Of a stretch of DNA of 64,000 nt, positions 52,483 through 61,532 are shown piece by piece; the stretch's first letter is position 1; each line of letters opens with the position of its first letter. The stretch lies in contig NZ_MRCD01000003.1 in NCBI RefSeq assembly GCF_001904745.1, positions 1 through 64,000 of the forward strand. Reading direction: 5' to 3'. The notes below the pieces were generated by a model. It was given only the letters and a program-made list of their open reading frames with translations, did not search any database and was not told the DNA's origin. The stretch is from Calothrix sp. HK-06 (GTDB taxonomy: Bacteria > Cyanobacteriota > Cyanobacteriia > Cyanobacteriales > Nostocaceae). The position numbers and the translations under genes were made by a program.

Positions 52483-53805
52483 TTACTTGCGCGCGTGAAT
52501 ATAATCGACGAAGTAAAATTTAGGTTCTAGCCATAATTTTAGTCCTGCGTAAGCTCCTAAACCCAAAAGTGCCAAAATTATCAGCGGAATACCTAATGTG
52601 TGTCGAGGAGCATCAGGAAGCACTGCAACAATTGATACTGAAATTGCAAAGTAGGCTAAAAGAAAAATTTGTAAACGTTGGATATTTTTCAAGGCGCCTC
52701 TACAGCTACTACAATTTTGAGTATGTTGCGTATAACGATTGAGAATTTCTTGCCGATTAATATTAATACTCGTATTTTCCAATGGGTTGATTCCAACTTT
52801 TTCCCAAGGTAATTTGCCTTGACAATATTTATCAAACCAATTACGAAATTCTATAACTAAGCGGTCAGCACTGGTTGGCATTTTGTAGGCATTTTTCCAA
52901 CTTTCAGGATTCTGCTTTAGTAGATACTCTTGAGTTTGTAAAAGTACCATATCACCATCCAGAATTTGGTTGCGCTCCATAATATGGTTCCACCAGCGAG
53001 GTGTAATTTTATGCAGTGTTGGGGCAAAATTACGGGGAAATAAAGCGACAATGCGCGATTTACCAGGACTAACAGGAATACAGTAAGTTATTAACCCTAA
53101 TTGTTTGCCTTCACCAAACGGAATTGCGTATTCTAACCGACAAGGCGCCTCAAAGGTAATTGTAGTTTTAAAACCTCTTTCGACAGTCGCTTCAATTAAA
53201 TCAGGGGTACTAGTCGCAATTTTGATTGGGACAGGAAAAGCTTTGTCGCGGTTTCCCTGTACACCATGATGGGCAAAAGGAACATGACTAGGGTCTGCAA
53301 CATTTTCGATTAAAGTTTGCCAATCATATTCCAAATCGCGCACCATTGAACTCCAAAAGAAGCCCTTGCTTGTGTCAGCATAAGGTGACAATGGTAATAA
53401 TGTATTATCTGCTAGCTCTTTAGAATTTGCATCAAGCCATACCCAAAGTAAATCGGTTGCTTGACGAACTGGTAAAGAAGTTACGCAAAAATTGTCTTTA
53501 TTTTTACTAATTATATCAGTATTTTCCGCTTGAGGAATATTAGTGCAAATGCCATGCTCATTAAATTGCCAACCGTGGTAACTGCACATTAAATTCCCCG
53601 TTTTATCATCAATTCTACCTTCACTTAAAGGCGCCAGACGGTGGGGGCATTGGTCTAAAAATACCTGGTATGTATCAGATGATTTAGGTTTCCAAATTAC
53701 AAGTCGAATACCTAGAACAGTAACAGGAGTAGGGCATTTAGAGTTTAAGTCTTCGACTGGAGTTAATGGATACCAGTGCTGAAAAAAGTTAAATTCTGAT
53801 GACAT
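52483..53805 (-). CDS. Rieske oxygenase with PaO-like C-terminus
   Basis: 440 residues. Rieske [2Fe-2S] ligands: CPHRLAPLSEG (about 53-55) and CSYHGWQF (about 73-76). Mononuclear iron site: NVADPSHVPFAHHG near 165-178. Near 375 a CSSC pair precedes two transmembrane helices (about 385-430), typical of pheophorbide a oxygenase/TIC55-type proteins. It probably oxygenates a porphyrin or other cyclic substrate at the membrane. The exact substrate is not evident. Confidence 0.88.
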   Translation of the reverse strand: MSSEFNFFQHWYPLTPVEDLNSKCPTPVTVLGIRLVIWKPKSSDTYQVFLDQCPHRLAPLSEGRIDDKTGNLMCSYHGWQFNEHGICTNIPQAENTDIISKNKDNFCVTSLPVRQATDLLWVWLDANSKELADNTLLPLSPYADTSKGFFWSSMVRDLEYDWQTLIENVADPSHVPFAHHGVQGNRDKAFPVPIKIATSTPDLIEATVERGFKTTITFEAPCRLEYAIPFGEGKQLGLITYCIPVSPGKSRIVALFPRNFAPTLHKITPRWWNHIMERNQILDGDMVLLQTQEYLLKQNPESWKNAYKMPTSADRLVIEFRNWFDKYCQGKLPWEKVGINPLENTSININRQEILNRYTQHTQNCSSCRGALKNIQRLQIFLLAYFAISVSIVAVLPDAPRHTLGIPLIILALLGLGAYAGLKLWLEPKFYFVDYIHARK

Positions 53806-53866
53806 TGCTTGCTTGTTTACCTCATTTCAAGACTTCCAAATTAAAAAATATGCGCTCATTTCTTCT

Positions 53867-53888
53867 GGGATGGGCATCCTTGCCCGCC
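53867..53888. repeat. GGGCATCCTTGCCC repeat
   Basis: GGGATGGGCATCCTTGCCCG at 53867-53886 is a short palindromic unit of the GGGATGCCC family, upstream of the Rieske gene. It sits in a 260-base gap that is otherwise AT-rich. Confidence 0.6.
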
Positions 53889-54065
53889 TCGACTCTTTAA
53901 TTATAAATATTAGAAACAGTTATAAAAGTTAACACATAATTAATATATAATTCAAATTATCCAATGAAATTGTTTATATTTATCCAAATCATCAAAACAA
54001 TAAAATTGCATTCTGCTATTTAGTTGCCACAATAGTAAAAAGAGTGTTTATTTGAGCTTTATAAA

Positions 54066-54515
54066 ATGACTGTGCAAAAACAAACCAGGATGAGCCGTAT
54101 CTCGTCCTGCAATTGGTCAGTTGAAGAATTACCAGGGTTAAGCGAACAAGATAAATTACAACTACAAAACTGTGGAATACACAGTACAAAAGAACTTGTA
54201 AAAGAAGGTAAAACGCTGCAAACGAGAACAGAGCTAGCAAGTAAACTGCAAATGCATCTAACTTATATAAATAAGTGGATAGCTTTAGCTGACTTAGCAC
54301 GTGTACCAAGCATTGGAACAAAGTACTGCGGGTTACTGCTTCATGCAGGTGTTGGTTCGGTAGTACAGCTAGCACAAATACCTACACACCGTCTTCATAA
54401 ACAAATTGTGCGGTTACAGGTAGCTACCATGCAACGAAGTGATTTATGTCCTGCCGTTGATATAGTCCAACAATGGATTCAAGAAGCACAACTAGTGTTG
54501 AGTGAAAAGTGCTGA
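54066..54515 (+). CDS. DUF4332 helix-hairpin-helix protein
   Basis: 149 residues. Two HhH-like segments (LPGLSEQDKLQLQNCGIHS and LARVPSIGTKYCGLLLHAG) match DUF4332, a helix-hairpin-helix-type domain often of DNA-binding kind. No membrane segment. It is convergent with the TetR gene. Confidence 0.82.
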   Translation: MTVQKQTRMSRISSCNWSVEELPGLSEQDKLQLQNCGIHSTKELVKEGKTLQTRTELASKLQMHLTYINKWIALADLARVPSIGTKYCGLLLHAGVGSVVQLAQIPTHRLHKQIVRLQVATMQRSDLCPAVDIVQQWIQEAQLVLSEKC

Positions 54516-54534
54516 AGATTCAGCACTAAATTAT

Positions 54535-55146
54535 TTATTTTGCCAGTACACCATTTAAGAAAATGTCAGCTAAACCTTCAGCCATTGATTGCATTTCTTG
54601 AGGTGAGGCATTAGGTGATGCAATTGTTTCGTTTGAGAAGCCTGCAACTGCAAACATTCCCAGAAAGACTTTCGCAACTAAATTGGCATCCATCTTGCGA
54701 TAGATTCCTTTATCCATTGCTTCTTGAAAAAATGCTTCAGCAACACCAGTCATTTTCTCAATGACTTCTTGCTGAATTTTTTCGCGTAAGTCTGGATGAA
54801 ATTGTGCCTCCATAAAGCAAACTCGCATCATGTCAGCGTTCTTACGCATGTTCCACATTCGACGCTTCATGACTTGAGCAACAGCTTTGTAGCTACCCAT
54901 TTCGCTCAACTCAGTTAGTAAATCAGTAAGAATTTCTATCCATCCTTGGGTTGCGACTTCGACTAAAATAGCTTTTTTATTGGAAAAATGACGAAATAAG
55001 GTTCCTTCTGCAACTCCTGCGGCCTGCGCTAAGTCGCGCGTTGTGGTGCCGTCGAAACCTTGGGCAGCAAACAAACGTTGCGCTGCTTGTAAAATACGAT
55101 CACGAGTTTGTGCTTCAGAAGATGGGGGGGAATTGAAGACGCGCAT
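54535..55146 (-). CDS. TetR/AcrR-family regulator
   Basis: 203 residues. HTH at the N-terminus: RDRILQAAQRLFAAQGFDGT, TTRDLAQAAGVAEGTLFRHF, SNKKAILVEV. The remaining helical part would bind an effector. It is divergent from the M16 peptidase pair with a 204-base gap, so it may control them or itself. Confidence 0.9.
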   Translation of the reverse strand: MRVFNSPPSSEAQTRDRILQAAQRLFAAQGFDGTTTRDLAQAAGVAEGTLFRHFSNKKAILVEVATQGWIEILTDLLTELSEMGSYKAVAQVMKRRMWNMRKNADMMRVCFMEAQFHPDLREKIQQEVIEKMTGVAEAFFQEAMDKGIYRKMDANLVAKVFLGMFAVAGFSNETIASPNASPQEMQSMAEGLADIFLNGVLAK

Positions 55147-55350
55147 AGAAGTTATCGTAGTATTTTCGGAACTGGGTGTGTAGCATTATTGTCTAACGAT
55201 AAAAAGCGAAAGCCGAGAAAGCTTAATACAAGATTAAGGCTCTAGCTGTGCAAAACATGATTTTCGTAAGGAGGTTTTCATTTTTTGATGAGTAATAACG
55301 CAGTAATGCAATTGCGAATTGGTTTAATGTCTTAACATTAGAGAACAGTT

Positions 55351-56985
55351 ATGAACCGAATAAATGGCTTCCGGCTAAATGTGAGTTTTCAAAATGCGCT
55401 TGTTATTAATAGGATATTCGCAAGGATAAACCAATTATTGAAGCAGCGACAGCAGTTACTATTAATTTTTGTAACTGTCATCTTTTTTTCCTGGGGATTT
55501 TTACCCGAAATTGCTCTTGCTAAAACGGCGCCACCAGCTCAAGCAAATTCAGCTTCAATTCAGCCATATTTAGACCGGGTAGTTAAAAACCTTACCGAGT
55601 TTCGTCTCGACAACGGCTTGAAGTTTATTGTTTTGGAGCGTCATCAGGCGCCTGTAGTTTCATTTTTAACTTATGCTGATGTGGGTGGTGTTGATGAACC
55701 CAATGGACAAACTGGTGTAGCACACTTTTTAGAACACTTGGCTTTTAAAGGCACAAAGCGTATCGGTACAATCGACTATAAAGCCGAAAAACCGCTACTT
55801 GATAAATTAGAACAGCTAGACTCGCAAATCCGTGCGGCAAAAGCTGCTAAAAAAACGGATGACGTGGAAAAACTACAAGCACAGTTCAACTCTGTAGAGT
55901 CACAAGCAGTTAAACTCGTTAAGCAAAACGAATTAGGGCAAATAGTTGAACAAGCAGGTGGAGTTGGTTTAAATGCTAATACCTCTACCGAAGCAACTCG
56001 TTATTTATACAGCTTTCCTGCAAATAAATTAGAGTTGTGGATGTCGTTAGAGTCAGAAAGATTTTTAGAACCTGTACTCGGTCGCGAATTTTACAAGGAG
56101 AAACAGGTAATTTTGGAAGAACGTCGGTTAAGGGTAGAGAATTCACCTATCGGGTTGATGATAGAGAAATTCGTTGACGCTGCTTACAAAGTTCATCCTT
56201 ATCGGCGCCCTGTAATTGGTTATGACGAAGATATTCGCAATTTAACACCTGCTAATATTAGAGATTTCTTCGCAACATATTATGTGCCAAGTAATTTGAC
56301 AATAGCTGTAGTTGGTGATGTTAACCCAGCACAGGTAAAACAATTTGCACAAACTTACTTTGGACGCTACAAGTCTAGCCCTAAACCAAAGTCCAAAATA
56401 GCTGCTGAACCGAAACAAACCCAAACACGCGAAGTAACAGTCAATTTTCCTTCACAACCTTGGTATTTAGAAGGATATCACCGTCCAGCTATTACGCACC
56501 CTGACGAAGCGGTATATAACATTATTGGCAGGTTGTTAAGTGATGGACGTACTTCAAGGTTGTATAAATCTTTGGTTGAAGAGAAAAGGTTAGCGCTTGC
56601 GGCACAAGGTTTTAGCGGTTTTCCTGGCGATAAATACCCAAATTTGATGTTATTTTACGCGCTTACTGCTCCTGGACGTTCGGTTGATGAGGTTGCGACT
56701 TCGTTAAGAGCAGAAATTGAGCGTTTGAAAACTGAACTTGTAACTGAAGCTGAGTTAAAGCGGGTGAAAACTCAAGCGCGTGCTGAGTTGATAGAGGCGC
56801 TTGATTCTAATATGGGTATGGCGCAACAGTTGTTGGAGTATGAGGTCAAGACTGGTTCGTGGCGAAATTTGTTTAAACAGTTGGGACGGTTGGAAGCTGT
56901 AGGTGCTAGGGATGTGCAGAGAGTTGCGCTCCGTACTTTTACACCGCAGAACCGAACTATTGGTAAGTTGTTACCAAAAAGTTAG
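55351..56985 (+). CDS. M16 zinc peptidase, catalytic subunit
   Basis: 544 residues. A hydrophobic N-terminal segment (about 35-55) suggests export or anchoring. The inverted zinc motif HFLEH (in VAHFLEHLAFKGTKRIG) and the downstream Glu in TSTEATRYLYS are intact. It is followed by the second M16 gene after 45 bases. Such pairs form heterodimeric peptidases in which only one half is catalytic. Confidence 0.9.
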   Translation: MNRINGFRLNVSFQNALVINRIFARINQLLKQRQQLLLIFVTVIFFSWGFLPEIALAKTAPPAQANSASIQPYLDRVVKNLTEFRLDNGLKFIVLERHQAPVVSFLTYADVGGVDEPNGQTGVAHFLEHLAFKGTKRIGTIDYKAEKPLLDKLEQLDSQIRAAKAAKKTDDVEKLQAQFNSVESQAVKLVKQNELGQIVEQAGGVGLNANTSTEATRYLYSFPANKLELWMSLESERFLEPVLGREFYKEKQVILEERRLRVENSPIGLMIEKFVDAAYKVHPYRRPVIGYDEDIRNLTPANIRDFFATYYVPSNLTIAVVGDVNPAQVKQFAQTYFGRYKSSPKPKSKIAAEPKQTQTREVTVNFPSQPWYLEGYHRPAITHPDEAVYNIIGRLLSDGRTSRLYKSLVEEKRLALAAQGFSGFPGDKYPNLMLFYALTAPGRSVDEVATSLRAEIERLKTELVTEAELKRVKTQARAELIEALDSNMGMAQQLLEYEVKTGSWRNLFKQLGRLEAVGARDVQRVALRTFTPQNRTIGKLLPKS

Positions 56986-57030
56986 TAGGAAGAAAACGAA
57001 CCGTAAAGAACGCAAAGGACGCAAAGAAAG

Positions 57031-58503
57031 ATGAGGTTGAAGAAGAGTTTTGTTTATACGTTGGTTTTGACTTTTAGCTTTTTGCTTTTGACTTTTAACT
57101 ATTCTTGGGCAGCTAGTGGCGAGGCGAAGCATTATACTGATTTGCAGTTACCACCTTTGCCGGAGGTAAAGTTACCAAAGTATGAGCGGTATGTTTTAAG
57201 TAATGGCATGGTCGTTTATTTGATGGAAGACCATGAATTACCTTTGGTAAGTGGAACTGCGGCCATTAGAACTGGGGATCGGTTTGAACCAGCAGAAAAA
57301 GTTGGGTTAGCTCAATTTGTTGGCACTGTGATGCGAACAGGGGGGACGAAAGAACATACTCCTGACCAGCTTAACGAACTACTCGAAGCGCGTGCTGCTG
57401 AGGTAGAAACGGGTATTGGTGAAAGTATGGGAACTGCTAATTTTCAAAGTTTGAGCGAAGATTTAGAATCTGTGTTTGGGTTATATGCTGAGGTGTTGCG
57501 AACTCCTGTTTTTGCTCCTGAAAAGTTAGAGTTAGCAAAGACTCAAGAAAGTGGTAGTATTTCTCGTCGTAATGATAGCCCAGATGAAATTGCCCAACGC
57601 GAGTTTAAGAAGTTAGTTTACGGTAAAACTAGTCCTTACGCGCGCATTACAGAGTTTACAACCCTATCTAATATTACTCGTGATGATTTAGTAAAGTTTT
57701 ATAACTCTTACTTTTATCCTAATAATATGATTTTGGGTATAGCTGGGGATTTTGATTCACAAAAAATGAAATCGTTAATCCAAGCAAAATTTGGCGATTG
57801 GAAACCTAGTGCAACACCTATTAAACCTCAATTACCTGAAGTTAACCAAGCGAGTACTGGTGGTGTATACTTTGTTAACCAGCCACAGTTAACACAAAGT
57901 AATGTTTTAATTGGTCATTTAGGTGGACAATTTAATAGTCCTGATTATGCAGCATTAGATGTACTCAACGGAGTGTTAAATGGATTTGGTGGGCGCCTGT
58001 TTAACGAAGTGCGCTCGCGTCAAGGTTTAGCATATTCTGTATACGGATACTGGAATCCTAAATTTGACTTTCCGGGAATGTTTATTGCTGGAGGACAAAC
58101 TCGTAGTGATGCAACAGTACAATTCGTCAAAGCCATCCAAACAGAAATAAAACGCTTACAAAGCGAACCAGTGACAGCGAAAGAATTAGCATTTGCCAAA
58201 GATTCGACGCTCAACTCATTTGTATTTAACTTTCAAGACCCAGCGCAAACTCTATCGCGCTTAATTCGATACGAATACTACGGATATCCTGCCGACTTTC
58301 TATTTACTTACCGTAAACAAGTAGAAACAACAACAATTGCCGATGTCCAAAAAGTCGCACAAAAATATCTCAAACCAGATAATTTAGTCACACTTGTAGT
58401 AGGAAACCAAACAGCAATTAACCCTCCGCTTTCACAATTAGCTACCAAAGTAACACCTATTGATGTAACCGTACCTAGCCCAACAGCAACATCACAAAGT
58501 TAA
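57031..58503 (+). CDS. M16 peptidase-like, non-catalytic partner
   Basis: 490 residues with a signal peptide (about 1-28). The zinc motif is replaced: VGLAQFVGTVMRTGGTKEHT in place of HxxEH. The C-terminal half keeps the RSRQGLAYSVYGYW Arg/Tyr pair that binds substrate in the inactive subunit. It is the partner of the gene upstream. The 45-base gap contains the GAACCG...CGCAAAG repeat. Confidence 0.9.
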   Translation: MRLKKSFVYTLVLTFSFLLLTFNYSWAASGEAKHYTDLQLPPLPEVKLPKYERYVLSNGMVVYLMEDHELPLVSGTAAIRTGDRFEPAEKVGLAQFVGTVMRTGGTKEHTPDQLNELLEARAAEVETGIGESMGTANFQSLSEDLESVFGLYAEVLRTPVFAPEKLELAKTQESGSISRRNDSPDEIAQREFKKLVYGKTSPYARITEFTTLSNITRDDLVKFYNSYFYPNNMILGIAGDFDSQKMKSLIQAKFGDWKPSATPIKPQLPEVNQASTGGVYFVNQPQLTQSNVLIGHLGGQFNSPDYAALDVLNGVLNGFGGRLFNEVRSRQGLAYSVYGYWNPKFDFPGMFIAGGQTRSDATVQFVKAIQTEIKRLQSEPVTAKELAFAKDSTLNSFVFNFQDPAQTLSRLIRYEYYGYPADFLFTYRKQVETTTIADVQKVAQKYLKPDNLVTLVVGNQTAINPPLSQLATKVTPIDVTVPSPTATSQS

Positions 58504-58918
58504 CAACGGATAAAACGAATGTAACGGATAAACAGATATACTGCAAACGGCTAAAACCTCAACTGTTGTCATGAGTTGTGAACGAAGGGCGCAGTTTTCC
58601 CGCAGGGTAGCATCCCCCAACTGTCATGATACAGAAGACCGAATGGTAGGTCTGACCCCTCATTATCACGATTTGCCTGCGGCAATGAATGCGTCATTTC
58701 AGACCATGTAGAGACGCGTAATCCGAAGGATTTCTCGAAGAGATTAATCGCGTCTCTACCTACCAATTTTTGTGAAATGATGGGCGCCACCCCTGAATCG
58801 CCAGCGGTATCCTGTCATGCTGAGGAACGTTAACGCAGTTTTCCCGAAGGGTAGCATCTCAAGAATGTTATATTCATATCCGTTACATCCGTTACATCCC
58901 TTGCATCTGTTACATCCG
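58504..58918. repeat. Intergenic block of dispersed repeats
   Basis: No gene. It holds a TCATGAGTTGTGAACGAAGG element and its relative at 58816 (GCTGAGGAACGTTAACGCAG), both containing GCAGTTTTCCCG(C/A)(A/G)GGGTAGCATC, then GTAGAGACGCG/CGCGTCTCTAC (58708-58718 and 58749-58759), then tandem 10-base ATCCGTTACA units (58878-58932). The last runs into the end of the glycosyltransferase gene. Confidence 0.7.
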
Positions 58919-60019
58919 TTACATCCCTTGCAAAATATCTTCAAACCACTCAAAAAATCTGGCGCCCAAAGCGTCGAGTGAAAATTCTGTCTCAGCTTGT
59001 TTTCTACACTCATAACGGTCGATACTATCCAAACGTTTAACAGCGTCTATTAAACCTGTTACACTATCAGGTTCTACTAAAAACCCTGTTTTGCCATCTT
59101 TGACTATTTCCGCAGGGCCACCACGCGCGTAAGATATTACCGGAACGCCACATGCAAGCGCTTCAATTGCTACATTACCAAACGCTTCTACCCACCTTGG
59201 CGCCATTAATAACCCTTTACACTCACGCACAACTTGCTGCATTTTATCAGTTGATAGAAATCCTAAATACTCAATAGGCGCCTTTGGATAATCGTTTATA
59301 ATTTTTTGCCAGTATGCTTCATCTTGCATTTTACCCATTATTTTTAACGGTATATTCGTCTGCGCTGCTACTGCTACCGCATCTTCTAAACCCTTTTCAG
59401 GTGAAATTCTTCCTAAAATTGCCAGTTGTTCAAATGGTTCGGCGCAAAATTGATATAGCGATAAATCAATACCACTGCTTAAGTAATATAACGGAGGAGT
59501 TAATAAAGGAAAAGTGGCGCCTTGTGAAGGAGTGTAAAATCCAATTGTGCCAGGATATAACTTGGAAATTTGAGCAATAACTGTGTCGAGAGCATTACTA
59601 AGCGAACCCATACTCACAAAGTGAGCTATCGGTGTTTGAAAAAACGGTGTGAGGTAAAATGGCAACCAATCGTAAGCAAAATTTACAATTAAGTCATACT
59701 CGTTTTGAACTGAGCGTGCGTATTCCCACATATTCGCCAATAGCGAGTTTTCAGGCATAGTTATAGGGGTATCGCGTTCTTGAATTTGAGCAATAATCTG
59801 TAAATTGCCAGTAATTTCAACTATATTGAAAATATCCCGATTCCACAATGAACCTTCGGGAGCAACAATTTGCAGTGTATGACCTTGCTCTATAAAGTAT
59901 TTAGCAATGTTGTATAAACTTAGTTCAACACCTCCACCCAGTCCAGTTCCAAGTCCTCCGACTGGGGTTGAGACGAAAAGTAACTTTAAACGCTTGGGTG
60001 ATGGTGATATATTCTGCAT
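58919..60019 (-). CDS. Glycosyltransferase family 4
   Basis: 366 residues with GT-B fold. N-terminal part: KLLFVSTPVGGLGTGLGGGV. C-terminal part: AILGRISPEKGLEDAVAVA, MAPRWVEAFGNVAIEALACG (the EAFGNVAIEA E-rich motif), and GGPAEIVKDGKTGFLVEP. It transfers a sugar from a nucleotide donor, perhaps to cell-surface glycan; acceptor unknown. It is divergent from DUF2141. Confidence 0.9.
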   Translation of the reverse strand: MQNISPSPKRLKLLFVSTPVGGLGTGLGGGVELSLYNIAKYFIEQGHTLQIVAPEGSLWNRDIFNIVEITGNLQIIAQIQERDTPITMPENSLLANMWEYARSVQNEYDLIVNFAYDWLPFYLTPFFQTPIAHFVSMGSLSNALDTVIAQISKLYPGTIGFYTPSQGATFPLLTPPLYYLSSGIDLSLYQFCAEPFEQLAILGRISPEKGLEDAVAVAAQTNIPLKIMGKMQDEAYWQKIINDYPKAPIEYLGFLSTDKMQQVVRECKGLLMAPRWVEAFGNVAIEALACGVPVISYARGGPAEIVKDGKTGFLVEPDSVTGLIDAVKRLDSIDRYECRKQAETEFSLDALGARFFEWFEDILQGM

Positions 60020-60052
60020 GGTACTTGAAACATCAAGGTAAACTTTAATTTT

Positions 60053-60514
60053 ATGACGAAACGATTCGGAATTAACTTGGCATGGGCGCCGTTGTTAGGA
60101 TTGGTATTCTCTACAAGCGCAAAGGCTGATTTTAAAGGTAGTCTTAATGTTGAAATCGACGGTTTGAGAAATAACGCAGGTCAAGTTTGTATCACTCTTT
60201 TTGGCAGCAGCAAAGGATTTCCAGATGAGGGGAAAAAAGCTCTACAAGATAAATGCTTCAAAATTACAGAAATTCCTTTAACTATTAAATTTAACCAACT
60301 AAAAGCAGGTAGTTACGCTGTTGTTTTATTGCACGATGAAAATGGCACTAAAACGATGGAAATGGACAGCTTAGGAATGCCACGCGAAGGTTTTGGATTT
60401 TCTCAAAACCCAGAAATTACAAATAGGGCGCCGAAATTTAGCGAATCAGCATTCTTTATCGCAGGTCCTGAAACTAACATCAAAATCAATATGAAATATA
60501 TGTCAGGATTTTAA
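60053..60514 (+). CDS. DUF2141 exported protein
   Basis: 153 residues. A signal peptide (about 1-24, ending TSAKA) precedes a DUF2141 domain: GSLNVEIDGLRNNAGQVCIT, LKAGSYAVVLLHDENGTKTM, and EGFGFSQNPEI. It is a periplasmic beta-sandwich of unknown role. A GAGACG hairpin follows. Confidence 0.88.
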   Translation: MTKRFGINLAWAPLLGLVFSTSAKADFKGSLNVEIDGLRNNAGQVCITLFGSSKGFPDEGKKALQDKCFKITEIPLTIKFNQLKAGSYAVVLLHDENGTKTMEMDSLGMPREGFGFSQNPEITNRAPKFSESAFFIAGPETNIKINMKYMSGF

Positions 60515-60530
60515 TTTATTTCACAATTAC

Positions 60531-60559
60531 GTAGAGACGCGATTAAATCGCGTCTTTAC
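60531..60559 (+). terminator. GAGACGCGATT hairpin
   Basis: GTAGAGACGCGATT (60531-60544) pairs with AATCGCGTCTTTAC (60546-60559), 16 bases after the DUF2141 stop. It is the GAGACG family and probably a terminator. Confidence 0.6.
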
Positions 60560-60591
60560 CAACGAATTTATATGAAACGCTAATAATTCTG

Positions 60592-61035
60592 ATGACTATT
60601 AACTTAAGTAACCATCCAATCTGGCAAGAATTTACGGAAATACTTAATAAACTTGATTTAAATGCACTTGTTGCAAACCATCTGAAAGCTTGCAATTATA
60701 AAGTGATTGGATACCAAGATGAAAATGATTTTTATGAAGAGATTGAATTTATTACCCCAATTGAAGCAGAGTTTATCAGTGGTTCCTTAAATGTAAGCAG
60801 CGAAAAAAAAGACGAGTCTGGCTGGATAACAATTAATTTTTTGCTCAAAGCAGCTACATTAACTCAGGGTGGTAAATCACTTCATCACCAAGATGAAATA
60901 GATGAAATAGCTGAATTAACATTGATTTTTGATTCAAATATGAAATGTATCGATGAAAATTGGCTAATTTATATAGAATCTCCCTTTATTGTAGCCAAAG
61001 CTAAAAAATCTATGCAGGAATTAAGCCCAGCTTGA
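60592..61035 (+). CDS. Unrecognised protein
   Basis: 147 residues: N-terminal helices, then an alpha/beta body with acidic patches, ending in a Ser-Pro-Ala tail. No signal peptide or membrane segment. Its last 15 bases overlap the end of the convergent HicB-like gene, so the two are linked physically. I do not recognise the family. Confidence 0.6.
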   Translation: MTINLSNHPIWQEFTEILNKLDLNALVANHLKACNYKVIGYQDENDFYEEIEFITPIEAEFISGSLNVSSEKKDESGWITINFLLKAATLTQGGKSLHHQDEIDEIAELTLIFDSNMKCIDENWLIYIESPFIVAKAKKSMQELSPA

Positions 61036-61236
61036 GATTGTTATTGGTTGCGGCAGCGGTTTTTCTTGTGCTTGGTAATCTTCTATTAATAACTCTAAAA
61101 CTTCCTCGGCATTTTTAAGCGCTGAAGCATAAGTATCCCCATGAGTATGTGCATATGGGCCAAACTCAGGTAAGCTAACAATATATTTGTTATCTTCCGT
61201 TGACCACTGAATAATAATGCTATATTGCTGATTCAT
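61021..61236 (-). CDS. HicB-family antitoxin-like protein
   Basis: 71 residues: YSIIIQWSTEDNKYIVSLPE, then THGDTYASALKNAEEVLELL and PLPQP. This is the HicB partial RNase-H fold without its usual DNA-binding tail. No HicA toxin adjoins. It overlaps the upstream RelN-like gene by four bases (ATGA), so the two are co-translated. Confidence 0.78.
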   Translation of the reverse strand: MNQQYSIIIQWSTEDNKYIVSLPEFGPYAHTHGDTYASALKNAEEVLELLIEDYQAQEKPLPQPITISSWA

Positions 61237-61481
61237 TCGGCATCAATTCTACTCCATATCTCGCTGATTAGTCTAGTTTGCCCAGCTTTGAAAGGCTCAA
61301 ATCCTCTTTTTAAAGAAGCTTTAACATCCTCTATAGGCGTATCATCAGGATCATTTTCTTCTTGTTCTGTAAATAATACTATAACTCGAACTCGATTCGA
61401 GTTATATTCTGTTTGAATGGGTTCATCCAGAATTAGGTTTCCGTTCTGGTCAATACTGGCATTTACTTCAACAGCTTTCAT
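61233..61481 (-). CDS. RelN-like antitoxin
   Basis: 82 residues: MKAVEVNASIDQNGNLILDE, SNRVRVIVLFTEQEENDPDD, then a helical tail KASLKRGFEPFKAGQTRLIS. It resembles the N-terminal beta-rich domain of RelN/AbrB-like antitoxins of cyanobacteria. A RelE toxin is expected downstream, but the next gene is HicB-like. Identity is by pattern only. Confidence 0.6.
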   Translation of the reverse strand: MKAVEVNASIDQNGNLILDEPIQTEYNSNRVRVIVLFTEQEENDPDDTPIEDVKASLKRGFEPFKAGQTRLISEIWSRIDAE

Positions 61482-61532
61482 ATGGAGTAGGTGCCTCTAT
61501 TTTTCAATGTTTTAACTCGTGAAAAGTTAAAA

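Noticed and set aside
58878-58932. Short tandem ATCCGTTACA units as CRISPR or origin iterons
   Set aside because: Units are contiguous, related units occur at 32864 and 37917 as hairpins, and there is no dnaA, repA or cas gene nearby.
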